Assembly: GCA_903860915.1 (NCBI GenBank)
Contig: CAIOSJ010000023.1
Span: 62,001-126,000, forward strand
Direction of reading: 5' to 3'
Source: an uncultured Actinomycetes bacterium
GTDB taxonomy: Bacteria > Actinomycetota > Acidimicrobiia > Acidimicrobiales > RAAP-2
DNA: 64,000 nucleotides
The first letter of the stretch is position 1. Every line of letters begins with the position of its first letter. Position numbers and translations under genes: made by a program. Below, one piece after another: positions 17,892-26,655 of this stretch. The notes beneath the pieces were generated by a model, which searched no databases, was not told where the DNA came from, and saw only the letters and a program-made list of their open reading frames with translations.

Positions 17892-18844
17892 GCGCCACCG
17901 CCCAAGTACGACTCCAGTCGGGGGTAGAGGTCCTCGCCCGCTGCGAGCGAGCCCAGGGCCGCCATCAGGGCGAGACGAGCCTTGGGCGCCGTTCGGCCGC
18001 ACGAACCCACCACGCCCAGGAAGTCCAAACCTTCATTGCGAAATCCAGGAGCGTAGGGGCGACCCGCAAAAACAATGGGTAGGCCGAGGTGGCTCAACTC
18101 ATAGACGACGTCCCACAGGGGAAGCGGCAGATTGAGATCACCGAATACTTCGAGGACCAGACCCTGGGCTGAGGTGGCGATGCCGCGGAGAAGTTCCGGC
18201 GCCATCCCGCTGAAGATTGTCACCAGGGGCACCGCGTCAACGAGTCCATTCGGTGTTTGCCAACTGCGCGGCGGCGGCGAATTCCACGTCGCACCCGCCT
18301 CGCCCCAGCTGCCGAGGGCGGGACCGGGCACCGCCGTGAAGGCCTCACGACGACTCGCGTCACGCTTCACGACCTGAGCCGCCGAATAGATCACGTCATC
18401 GAGCAAGACCACGACCCCCCGTTCCGCGCAGGCGGGATCTCGGACCAGTTGCAGAGCGTGCCGCAAGTTCTCGGGGCCGTCGGGTTCGGGGTGCGAATGT
18501 GGTCGCATGGAACCAGTAATGACCACGGGCACCGACAAGGTGGGCCCGAGAAAGAGATCCATCAGGTACGCCGTCAATTCCAGCGAATCGGTGCCGTGGG
18601 TAACCACCACTCCCGCAGCACCCGCCGATATCGCCGCTTCGACGTGACGAGTAATTCCCAACATGTCCTCGGGCGAGAGACTGGCGGAATCACCAGTCGC
18701 GACGTCCTCGACGGAAATGTTCTGATCGCTGAGCCCTAATTCACCCAGGAGTTCGTGGCCGCTCAGACCGGTCCATTGCTCGCCGTCGTAGTGCGACGAG
18801 ATCGTTCCGCCGGTAGCGACGACGTGAATGTTTCCTGGCAACAT
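17888..18844 (-). CDS. Asparaginase/glutaminase-type amidohydrolase
   Basis: The 318-residue protein belongs to the bacterial L-asparaginase family. Both catalytic threonine motifs are present: ATGGTIS (Thr11-Thr14) at the N terminus and VTHGTDSLELTAY (Thr85-Asp86). GSMRPHSHPEPDGPENL corresponds to the conserved TGAMRP...SDGP region. There is no signal peptide, which suggests the cytoplasmic type I group. It hydrolyses the side-chain amide of Asn and possibly related amides. In this operon it could release ammonia from Asn liberated from peptides, or act on a beta- or gamma-linked amide. It starts 1 nt after the M81 stop and its own stop overlaps the S12 start. Confidence 0.9.
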   Translation of the reverse strand: MLPGNIHVVATGGTISSHYDGEQWTGLSGHELLGELGLSDQNISVEDVATGDSASLSPEDMLGITRHVEAAISAGAAGVVVTHGTDSLELTAYLMDLFLGPTLSVPVVITGSMRPHSHPEPDGPENLRHALQLVRDPACAERGVVVLLDDVIYSAAQVVKRDASRREAFTAVPGPALGSWGEAGATWNSPPPRSWQTPNGLVDAVPLVTIFSGMAPELLRGIATSAQGLVLEVFGDLNLPLPLWDVVYELSHLGLPIVFAGRPYAPGFRNEGLDFLGVVGSCGRTAPKARLALMAALGSLAAGEDLYPRLESYLGGGA

Positions 18845-18845
18845 T

Positions 18846-20360
18846 TTAGGACCCCCCTCGGGCGATGACCGTATACGGGGCCAATTCCGCGATCGTCAAA
18901 TCGTCCAGAAAACTGTCCCACGGAAGAACGGGACGACGTAGTCGCACGGGTGTCACCATCGACAGGTCAACCGGCGCCACGCCCGGAGCGCTGACCTCGA
19001 CAATCTGCTCATCATCAAAGAGCTCAGCGAAGCCGGCCCGAAAATGACCTCGAGATTTCACGATGACGACCTCAGCCATTTCGGGGCGTAGTCCAACGTG
19101 ACGTAGAAGGTCCGGGTCCGCCACCTGCACCGCGCGACTACTCACGCCAACGTCCACCCCGCCAACTCGAAGAACGCAACTACGGCCTGGGAATAGTGAC
19201 GCGCCGCGGTAGACCCCCAGGCTGGGTACACACACCCCACTGCTCAAGGTCAGGACGCGAGCTCGGAGCGTGAGGGGTTGCGCCAACGCATCGAGCGAAC
19301 CTTCGTTGAAGGTGACCACAATCTCAGCTCCGTCACCGGCTCGCCACGCCGCGTCCACGACCGATGCATCGCACTGCAGGCCCATCTGTACGTTCTGACG
19401 ATTACTCGCCACGACCTCGCGCAAGAGTTCCGTTGACGTCGCGGGGGCCCCGCCCCCAGGATTATCGGACACGTCGGCGAGAAGCCACCGCTTCGAATTT
19501 GTCCGTAGTAACTCCATGGCGTCAGCGAGTGAAGTGGCGGCGGTTTGGAACTGGTGACGACGGGACCAGGCCAGATCACTCGCCGTTTCCAGCACCTGAT
19601 GAGCGGCCAGGTCTCCCTCGGAGCCAGAAGTGGTCACGACCAGAATCGCCAGACCCGCGTGCGGACTATCCGCGAGAGAGAACCCACCGAAGAGGGATAC
19701 GGAGCGGATCGGGGGCTCGAGGAACGACTCCACGACTTCCATGATGTGGCCCATGGGCTGATCGGAATCAGTTCGTTGTCCAATTTGGGAGACCACCAGT
19801 GGTAGTGAGTGGGAATACATAGTGAAGCTCTCACCCCCTAAGGCCGCCAGGAGTAGTGATCCCGCTTCTCGACAACGCTCTTCAATGTCGACATGGGGAT
19901 TGGTTCGGTAGCCGACGAGCGCCGTTGCAGCTTCCACCATCGCGGGCGAAAGGTTGGCGTGAAAATCTAAAACTGCCACCAGGGGGGCGTCTCGGCCGAT
20001 CGCCGCGCGGAGTGATTGGAGAAAGTAGCCGTCCGCATCCTCACCCTGGACCGTCATACCCGCTCCGTGACCGAGCACCGCTACCCCATCGACCCGACCC
20101 GCGGTGCTCAGGGCGGCGATGACTTCTTCGGTAAAACTCACCAGATCACGATCATCAACTGGGCCACCGGCTGGAAATTCCAGTGTGGGTAATTCACACA
20201 CGATTACTCCGGCCGCAGTCAAGGTCTCGATCAGGGCGCGCGCTTCCCAACTAGCGGCGAGTCCACCCGGACTGCGGTGAACCTCGTGAGCATCACGTCG
20301 ATACTGCGTCGTAGCCCGGGCGTTGCTTTCGTGGGCGTAGCCCGTGACCGCCACTTTCAT
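18846..20360 (-). CDS. M81 family metallopeptidase (MlrC-like)
   Basis: The 504-residue product matches the M81/MlrC family. Visible signatures are HESN (10-13) in the N-terminal strand, GHGAGM with His98, LDFHANLS with Asp132 and His134, and YRTNPHVD with His156 and Asp158, which together form the likely metal site. The C-terminal domain (about 300-504) is the second DUF1485-like part. MlrC of sphingomonads finishes microcystin degradation by cleaving linear tetrapeptides with unusual residues; most family members have unknown substrates. It overlaps the M1 gene by 4 nt (ATGA) and precedes the asparaginase by 1 nt. A role in cutting peptides with D- or beta-linked residues is inferred from its neighbours. 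Confidence 0.85.
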   Translation of the reverse strand: MKVAVTGYAHESNARATTQYRRDAHEVHRSPGGLAASWEARALIETLTAAGVIVCELPTLEFPAGGPVDDRDLVSFTEEVIAALSTAGRVDGVAVLGHGAGMTVQGEDADGYFLQSLRAAIGRDAPLVAVLDFHANLSPAMVEAATALVGYRTNPHVDIEERCREAGSLLLAALGGESFTMYSHSLPLVVSQIGQRTDSDQPMGHIMEVVESFLEPPIRSVSLFGGFSLADSPHAGLAILVVTTSGSEGDLAAHQVLETASDLAWSRRHQFQTAATSLADAMELLRTNSKRWLLADVSDNPGGGAPATSTELLREVVASNRQNVQMGLQCDASVVDAAWRAGDGAEIVVTFNEGSLDALAQPLTLRARVLTLSSGVCVPSLGVYRGASLFPGRSCVLRVGGVDVGVSSRAVQVADPDLLRHVGLRPEMAEVVIVKSRGHFRAGFAELFDDEQIVEVSAPGVAPVDLSMVTPVRLRRPVLPWDSFLDDLTIAELAPYTVIARGGS

Positions 20361-22900
20361 GCTGACGCCAGTAGGGAGTCGACGATGCCCAGGGCGAATT
20401 CGCCCAAGCCGTGAAAATCACGAACTCGTTCGAGCTGAGTGCGGAGAAGTTCTCGGCGTCCCGTATCGAAACGCTGGAATTGCAGCAGTTCCGGCACTAG
20501 GCGCAGAACCAACTGTGGACTAACGGTCGAGAGAGTTTCCACTTCGTCGATGAACAGCTTGTAGCCAGCCCCCGAGGGGTCGTGAAAGGCCACCCGGTTC
20601 ATCGTGCAAAAAGGGAACCAGACGGCCATCACGCGTGACCGATCGCTGCGTAGGTAATGATTCGATCGCACCAGAGCTGCGACGCGCGAAATTGTCTCTG
20701 GTCGCGGCGCCGCCGATTGAGCACGAATCCATCGATCGAACAATTTGGGGGAATTGCTCCAGCGACGGGAGGTCTCATCTAACATCGCCTCCACGTCGGG
20801 ATGGTTTATCGCCACCGACTGCGCCAAGGCGCGCGTGGCCAAAGTCCAGTCATCCCCATGGATCAATGCCGTGGCTCGAGCAAAATCCTCCGGCTTCCCC
20901 CGATGCAGCAGCAAGGTGAGGCACGCATCAATCAGTTGTCTCGTTGCTCGGTCGCTCGGGGTCGTACTGCGGGGCCCATAGGTGGCCGAGTTCAGAACCG
21001 CGTCCAGTCGTTCGCCGAGACCACCACCGAGGACGCGAGCGAGGTGCACCACGCCGGTGTGGATACCGTCCACGTCAATTTCGTAGTCGCGGTCCCCCAA
21101 AATAATTTCACTGGGCAACTGCAGCAAGGTCGCCAATGTCGCGTGATCAGATTCCCTCTCCATGACGACACCGAGGGCGGCCACTAGCTGTGTGGCCGCT
21201 GTATCGCGGCGGGTGAAGTCGCCCGAGCGAGTCGCATCCACAATGACGGCGGACAACTTCTCCACCGCGGCCACCCGTGCATAGACGTCGGTCTCGTCAC
21301 TGACGATGAGGCCCAATTCCTCATCCGTGTAGTTTGCCGTGAGGTCGATGGGGGCCGAGAGACCACGTAGGAGCGAAACCACACCGCGTGATTCTTTGGG
21401 GAGTACAACATCGAGTGTGCGTCCCGACATAAACGCGACCTGAACGCCCTGCGGCCCGGTTCCCTCGGGAGCGAGTGTGGTGTATTCGATGGGAATTCCG
21501 ACCGGTGTTTCCTCCAACAATGCGTCACTGCGACTCAGACGCAGTACTCGCTGACCGTCGGCCTCGTCCACGGTGACCGAGACCTTCGGCCGACCCACCA
21601 GGAAAAACCAACGGGCTATGGAGCTGATCGACTCCGACAATTCAGGACAGGATCGTTGCAGTGCCGCTACGAAATCGCTCACCGAAGCGTACGACAGGTC
21701 AAAGTCCTGGTGAAAGGCATCGGTAGCACTACGCCACGCGGTGGGGCCGACGAGAGCACGGAGCATTCGAAAGATTTCTGCGCCCTTTAAATACGTAGTT
21801 CGGTTATAGACCTCGCTGGCGGCGGGCTGATCACCGCGGACTACCGGAACGGCGAGTAGGGCCTCCTCGGGGTATTGCACCCGACGCAGAAACGCCACCG
21901 CGGCGGCGCGAGCGCTCGGACCGTCGAGAAGTTCGCGAAAATCATTTTGGGCCAGAACCGTGAGGCCCTCCTTCAGGGCCAATTGATCCCAGGCCGAGAC
22001 CGTGATCCGATTGCCACGGGTGTGGTGAAAATACTCGTGAGAGACATTGGCCAGAATGGGAAGGAGATCATCGTCAGTCCAGCCCGCGTCGTCGAGCAAC
22101 AAGGTTGAGGGTTCGAAGAACATCAGCCCGTGGTATTCGGTGGCGTCGGGGTAGCCCTGCACCGACGCCATGGTGAGCTGAGCTAAGTCGTAGGGCAGGC
22201 CACCAGTCGCGTCGTCGAACTTCATGGCCGATTCGAGGACGTCGAGCGCGTAGGCCCCACTCACCGTGGGATCCCCCGGGGCCACCACCGTGATTTCGGT
22301 CGAGGTCGAAGTGGTGGATATGACCCGAGTGCACGCACCCATATTCGCGGCCAGCGCACTGAAGAGATAGGTGGGTTTGGCCACCGGGTCGACGAAGCGA
22401 CGCCAGGCGCGTCCGTCGGGCAGTTGGCCCGCGTCGACGAGGGCACCACCGGCCAGGAGGGTTGGAAACTCGGCATCAGCCACCAAGGTGACGTCGTAGG
22501 TGGAGCGCTCACTGGGGCGATCGAGACAGTACGTCACTCGTCGCATACCGGTGGGCTCAAGGTGAGTATTGATAAGTCCCGGCTGAACGACCACACCGAG
22601 TTCGTGGGGTTGGCGAAGCCTCGGCTGGGTGGTGACTTCAATGATCGCCTGAGGCCGCTCCCCGAGATGTAGCCGAAGCACTCGCTCCTCAATAATGGCC
22701 TCACCCTCTTTCGCTTCGATGCCGTCAATCAAGAGACGCGAGATGGTGAGTTCAACTCCATCAAGAATGAGTGGGGCCGTCACCGGCCCCACATTGCGCC
22801 ACTGCACCGACAACTTCGTCGTGACGAGAACCACGGAACTGCTGAACTCCATCTTCAGCTCCGTGTGGACGACACCCCAGCCGAGGTCGTCATTAGCCAT
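20357..22900 (-). CDS. M1 family aminopeptidase with altered GAMEN motif
   Basis: The 847-residue protein has the PepN-like domain order: N-terminal beta domain (1-200), thermolysin-like catalytic domain, and a long helical C-terminal domain. The zinc site is HEYFH (288-292) with the third ligand Glu311 in LALKEGLTV. The exopeptidase motif, normally GAMENKGL, reads DATEYHGL at 252-259. The glutamate that holds the substrate amino group (Glu255) is kept, but Gly, Met and Asn are changed. This suggests an active aminopeptidase with an unusual S1 pocket. It starts after a 6-nt gap from the aminotransferase gene and overlaps the M81 gene, so it belongs to the same peptide-degrading unit. Confidence 0.88.
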   Translation of the reverse strand: MANDDLGWGVVHTELKMEFSSSVVLVTTKLSVQWRNVGPVTAPLILDGVELTISRLLIDGIEAKEGEAIIEERVLRLHLGERPQAIIEVTTQPRLRQPHELGVVVQPGLINTHLEPTGMRRVTYCLDRPSERSTYDVTLVADAEFPTLLAGGALVDAGQLPDGRAWRRFVDPVAKPTYLFSALAANMGACTRVISTTSTSTEITVVAPGDPTVSGAYALDVLESAMKFDDATGGLPYDLAQLTMASVQGYPDATEYHGLMFFEPSTLLLDDAGWTDDDLLPILANVSHEYFHHTRGNRITVSAWDQLALKEGLTVLAQNDFRELLDGPSARAAAVAFLRRVQYPEEALLAVPVVRGDQPAASEVYNRTTYLKGAEIFRMLRALVGPTAWRSATDAFHQDFDLSYASVSDFVAALQRSCPELSESISSIARWFFLVGRPKVSVTVDEADGQRVLRLSRSDALLEETPVGIPIEYTTLAPEGTGPQGVQVAFMSGRTLDVVLPKESRGVVSLLRGLSAPIDLTANYTDEELGLIVSDETDVYARVAAVEKLSAVIVDATRSGDFTRRDTAATQLVAALGVVMERESDHATLATLLQLPSEIILGDRDYEIDVDGIHTGVVHLARVLGGGLGERLDAVLNSATYGPRSTTPSDRATRQLIDACLTLLLHRGKPEDFARATALIHGDDWTLATRALAQSVAINHPDVEAMLDETSRRWSNSPKLFDRWIRAQSAAPRPETISRVAALVRSNHYLRSDRSRVMAVWFPFCTMNRVAFHDPSGAGYKLFIDEVETLSTVSPQLVLRLVPELLQFQRFDTGRRELLRTQLERVRDFHGLGEFALGIVDSLLASA

Positions 22901-22906
22901 TAGAAA

Positions 22907-24244
22907 CTAGACCGCATCGGGAGGGAAATCCTTCGCCAAAGCCGCTAGTCCACCGCGTACTGCGTGGAGAATCTCATCGATATCGCTCGTCGACATTGCC
23001 GTGGAGAGCACCATAAGTCCGTGAGGAATTATTTGTACACCGTGATTCAACAAGTAGCGATGCAGGGTGTAAATCATGGCGCCCTCACGATGACGCAACG
23101 GCATCTCTCGGTAATTCAAAAACGGGGCATCATTGAAAATCATCGCCACGAGTGACGCCACGCCCCCCACTTGACCGCGATAGCCAGCTCGGGCTAATTC
23201 ACCACGTAAGCCAGTTCGTAACCTCTCGCCGAGTTCTTCGAGGTGGGCGTACGCGGCGGGAGTCATTTGCTCCATGCACGCCAGGCCGGCGGCCATCGTC
23301 ATGGGGTTGGCGTTATAGGTGCCGCCATGCTCCACCCTCAATGGTTTGGCCGTCTGATTAAACACTTCCATGATTTCCGCCAGCCCACCGGTGGCCCCCA
23401 CCGGCAAACCGCCGCCAATAACTTTGCCGAGCGCGGTGATATCCGGGGTCACACCGACCCGACCCTGTGCTCCGTGGAAACCAATTCGATAGGAGAACAC
23501 TTCGTCGAAGATGAGAACAATGCCGTACGCGGTCGTGATCTCACGCAGCATGATTAGGTACTCCGGAGTGGCCTCAACGAAGCCAATACGCGACACCACG
23601 GGATCAACAATCACGGCGGCCAAGCTTGTGGCGTGTTGTTCAATCAGATTACGAGTAGCGATGACGTCGTTGAAGGGCAGCACCAGCGTGTCGCGCTGCA
23701 CACTAAGGGGGATGCCCTGTGTCGCTGGCACGGACGTCGGCGCCTCCTCTGGCCCCCAGGTCTTGGGCGATGGAGCCACTGAAATTTCCACCGAGTCTGC
23801 ACTGCCGTGATAGGCGCCCTCGCATTTGGCAATGACGTCGCGTCCCGTGAAGGCGCGAGCCGCTCGCAGAGCCATGAGAACCGCCTCCGAACCAGAATTA
23901 GAGAAACGAATTTTCTCCACGCCCGGTAGGCGGTCGACCAAGAGACTGGCTAAATCAATTTCGACTTCCGTCGGCATTCCCACCGCGAGGAGCTCGTGAG
24001 ATTGCTTGGCCAAAGCGCCGAGAACTGCGGGGTTGCCGTGCCCGTGGATGAGCGACGACCAGTTGTTAATGCAATCAATCCGCGTCTCACCATCGACATC
24101 CGTGACTCGGCAGCCCTCAGCGCGGGCCGCGTAAATCGGGTACGGCTCGAACATCACGCCGGTTCGACTATTGCCACCTGGCATCACCATCTGTCCACGA
24201 GCAAAGAGTTGAGCCGAACGAGAATCGTTGTTCGGGTAGGTCAT
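22907..24244 (-). CDS. Class III aminotransferase, HemL-like (not hemL)
   Basis: The 445-residue PLP enzyme resembles glutamate-1-semialdehyde aminomutase: PGGNSR near residue 22, NSGSEAVLMALRAAR at 116-130, the PLP-ring Asp247 in FDEVF, and Lys274 in ALGKVIGGGLPVG. Context is against heme synthesis, since no other hem gene is near and it overlaps an acyl-CoA ligase gene by 4 nt. HemL-like enzymes also include D-phenylglycine aminotransferase and beta-phenylalanine aminotransferases. Deamination of a D- or beta-amino acid released from peptides is therefore a good guess. The exact substrate cannot be read from sequence. Confidence 0.82.
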   Translation of the reverse strand: MTYPNNDSRSAQLFARGQMVMPGGNSRTGVMFEPYPIYAARAEGCRVTDVDGETRIDCINNWSSLIHGHGNPAVLGALAKQSHELLAVGMPTEVEIDLASLLVDRLPGVEKIRFSNSGSEAVLMALRAARAFTGRDVIAKCEGAYHGSADSVEISVAPSPKTWGPEEAPTSVPATQGIPLSVQRDTLVLPFNDVIATRNLIEQHATSLAAVIVDPVVSRIGFVEATPEYLIMLREITTAYGIVLIFDEVFSYRIGFHGAQGRVGVTPDITALGKVIGGGLPVGATGGLAEIMEVFNQTAKPLRVEHGGTYNANPMTMAAGLACMEQMTPAAYAHLEELGERLRTGLRGELARAGYRGQVGGVASLVAMIFNDAPFLNYREMPLRHREGAMIYTLHRYLLNHGVQIIPHGLMVLSTAMSTSDIDEILHAVRGGLAALAKDFPPDAV

Positions 24245-25851
24245 GGGTTGCTCCGTTCATCAAGGGTGGGTGGAAGTTCACTGCGTGGTCCGGCCAGCCA
24301 CGCGCGTAGCGATTTTTTATCGATTTTTCCCAAGGTAACTCGAGGGAGTTCGCTGACCACGATTACTTCACGCGGGACTTTGAAAGCAGCCAACTGTTCC
24401 CCACAGGCCGTAATGACCGCGTCGGGTAGGGCCTCATCACTCTGCCAGGCGATGACGAAGGCCACCGGTACTTCATCCAACATGGGGTCGGGGGCCGCCA
24501 CTACCGCCGATTCACGAACTCCGGGAACCGTCGCAATCACGCGTTCGACTTCGGCGGCGGAAACGTTTTCGGCCCCCACGCGCAACATGTCACCGCCACG
24601 ATTGTCGAAGCGAATATCTCCATCGGCGAAGGGCGTAACGAGGTCACCGGTAGTAAACCAGCCATCCTCATCAAAGGCCGACTCGGTCGCTTCGTCGTTG
24701 TGTAAATATCCAGCGAACAGGGCGACCCCGACCACGCCACGAATCTTGAGCCAACCACTTTGACCAAAGGCCACCGGTTGATTCGCGTCATCAACGACGG
24801 CCACTTCGTAGCCGGAAACGGGTGAGCCCATGGCCCCCCGATGATTGGGGAAGATTTGGCTGGACACCAAGACCACGGTGATGGTTTCAGTCATGCCAAA
24901 CCACCCGATCGTCGGGAGACCAAAGATTTCCTGCACAATGGGGACGTCGGAGGCCCCGAGGCCAAGGAAGCGCAATTGGTGCGCACCGGGCCTGGGTTGA
25001 CTCATGAGTGCGGTCAACATGAAGGGGATTGAGGAGGTCCAGGTGCAGCCGGTGGCAATGACCGTCGGCCAATACCGCGACGCAGAAAAACGAGGCTGCA
25101 CCACCACCGTGCCGCCCGACCAGAGTGTTGACAGCATCGTGTAGCTGAGAGCGTTGGTGTGAAAGAGCGGGAGGAAGGCGAGCGTCACGTCATTGGGACC
25201 GAGGCCCAGAACACTGGCCCCAGTCTTAGCCCCCCACAAGGCATTCGCGTGAGTCCACAGAACACCTTTGGGCCGAGCCGTCGTACCCGATGTGTACTGC
25301 ACCGAGTTGGCTGCGAGGGCGTCGGAGTCAACGGCCGGGACTGGGGAGGCGTGACGCAATTCTTCGAAAGAGACGCATTCGCCCCCCGGAATAAGGCTGG
25401 GGGCGGCGCCCTGATCGGACGAGGTGACCGCCACGAATCGTAATGAGACTCCGGTACCTTGGACGAGCTCCAGCAGTGCGGGCTGGGTAACGACAGCCAC
25501 GGCTTCACAGTGGGTCAGGAAATATTCCAGTTCATCAGTGGTTGAGCGAGTGTTCGTCGTCACCGCCACGGCGCCGAGGTGAGAGCAGGCAAACCACGTG
25601 ACGAGAAACTCTGGGCAATTGCCCAAGTGAATAACGACGTGGTCGCCCGTCGAAATTCCTCGGTCGGAGAGGCCCCCGGCGACGCGCGCTACTTCATCGG
25701 CGAACTCGCGGTAGGTCCACGTTGCGGCCGTGCCCTCGAAAGGCTCCCAACGGATGAAGACGTGGTCGGGTCGAATCTCGGCCTGGTTGGCGAGGAGCCA
25801 CGGAACATTTTTCCCAGTGAAATGGTGTGTTTTAGATGGGTGCAGCCGCAT
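24241..25851 (-). CDS. AMP-forming acyl-CoA ligase
   Basis: The 536-residue protein belongs to the ANL superfamily. The P-loop-like motif YTSGTTARPKGVLWTH (near residues 187-202), the GWFGMTET region and the C-terminal lysine segment LPRVTLGKIDKKSLR are all present. It activates a carboxylic acid as acyl-AMP and then acyl-CoA; chain length and identity are unknown. I chose ATG at 25851 because GGAGGAGGA directly precedes it; a longer frame from 25890 lacks support. It is the promoter-proximal gene of the 11-gene operon and stands divergent to the TetR gene. It could activate the 2-oxo or beta-keto acid left by the adjacent aminotransferase, with the MaoC-like hydratase acting later. Confidence 0.88.
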   Translation of the reverse strand: MRLHPSKTHHFTGKNVPWLLANQAEIRPDHVFIRWEPFEGTAATWTYREFADEVARVAGGLSDRGISTGDHVVIHLGNCPEFLVTWFACSHLGAVAVTTNTRSTTDELEYFLTHCEAVAVVTQPALLELVQGTGVSLRFVAVTSSDQGAAPSLIPGGECVSFEELRHASPVPAVDSDALAANSVQYTSGTTARPKGVLWTHANALWGAKTGASVLGLGPNDVTLAFLPLFHTNALSYTMLSTLWSGGTVVVQPRFSASRYWPTVIATGCTWTSSIPFMLTALMSQPRPGAHQLRFLGLGASDVPIVQEIFGLPTIGWFGMTETITVVLVSSQIFPNHRGAMGSPVSGYEVAVVDDANQPVAFGQSGWLKIRGVVGVALFAGYLHNDEATESAFDEDGWFTTGDLVTPFADGDIRFDNRGGDMLRVGAENVSAAEVERVIATVPGVRESAVVAAPDPMLDEVPVAFVIAWQSDEALPDAVITACGEQLAAFKVPREVIVVSELPRVTLGKIDKKSLRAWLAGPRSELPPTLDERSNP

Positions 25852-25894
25852 TTTCCTCCTCCCTTGTACGCCGTTAAAGACAGACTTCAAAGGG

Positions 25895-25900
25895 TATGCT
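25895..25900 (+). promoter_or_regulatory. -10 element (TATGCT) of the TetR gene
   Basis: TATGCT fits the actinobacterial TANNNT -10 consensus and ends 7 nt before the chosen ATG, so transcription would begin at or next to the start codon. No Shine-Dalgarno sequence competes. The -35 region is weak. Confidence 0.45.
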
Positions 25901-25907
25901 AGTTCAC

Positions 25908-26633
25908 ATGGTCGTCACCAAAAAACCCGCGAATCGTCACACGACGCGGCGCCAAGGGGCCAAGAGAGAAATACCTCTCACTCAAGATGAAATTGTCACG
26001 GCGGCCTTCGCACTCATTGCCGAGGGTGGTCCCGACACCTTCTCCATGCGCTCCTTGGCCACGTCTCTCGGGGTCTATCCCTCGGCGCTCTACTGGCACG
26101 TGGGCAGCAGATCGGGGCTACTGGGTCTGGTCGCCGACGTGTGGCTACGTGACGTCGTTCCGAACGATTCCTCTAGTGACTGGGAGGGCTTCGTTCGATC
26201 TCTCGCCAGTCGCTACCGCAATGCCGCACTGAGTCAGCCCAACGTGGCGAGGCTTTTGAGTCACGAAATCTTCAGAAGCGGGCAGAGCCTTCGCCTTCCC
26301 GAAGCCGTCATCGGTCAAATGCTAAAAGCGGGTCTAGCCGTTGAGGAAGTCATTGCGGCCTACAACGCGCTCACCGGTGCGGTCGTGGGATTTATTGACG
26401 TTGAGCTTTCTCAACTTCTCGAGAATGATGACGAAACCTCGCACGAGATTGAAGCGGTCATCGTCGGTCTCGACGTTAAGGAATATCCGAACTTAGTCCG
26501 GTTCAACGACCAACTCACCAATCACGCCTTCGCACTCCGGTGGACGAGTGGGGACACGAATCCCATGGACGGATCCTTCGACTACCTCATCGACACCCTC
26601 ATATTGGGTATTCGTCAGCGTGTGACCGCTTAG
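25908..26633 (+). CDS. TetR-family transcriptional regulator
   Basis: The 241-residue protein has an N-terminal TetR HTH (MRSLATSLGVYPSALYWHVGSR, near residues 44-65) and a C-terminal ligand domain of the TetR_C type. It probably represses the divergent 11-gene operon, whose first start is only 56 nt away, and releases DNA on binding an acyl-CoA or a peptide breakdown product; this is inference from the arrangement. A possible start at 25896 exists, but TATGCT at 25895-25900 looks like a -10 element. It lies 7 nt before the ATG at 25908, which fits a leaderless transcript. I see no convincing palindrome in the short intergenic region. Confidence 0.85.
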   Translation: MVVTKKPANRHTTRRQGAKREIPLTQDEIVTAAFALIAEGGPDTFSMRSLATSLGVYPSALYWHVGSRSGLLGLVADVWLRDVVPNDSSSDWEGFVRSLASRYRNAALSQPNVARLLSHEIFRSGQSLRLPEAVIGQMLKAGLAVEEVIAAYNALTGAVVGFIDVELSQLLENDDETSHEIEAVIVGLDVKEYPNLVRFNDQLTNHAFALRWTSGDTNPMDGSFDYLIDTLILGIRQRVTA

Positions 26634-26655
26634 TTCGCGAGCCCTCGGCGCTCGA

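Noticed and set aside
22907..24244. hemL of heme synthesis
   Set aside because: The gene is coupled to an acyl-CoA ligase and peptidases and no heme genes are near, so a HemL-like aminotransferase of other function is more likely.
11533..25851. A true mlr microcystin operon
   Set aside because: MlrA and MlrD are absent and the S12 and M81 families are broad; only a distant likeness to MlrB and MlrC can be claimed.
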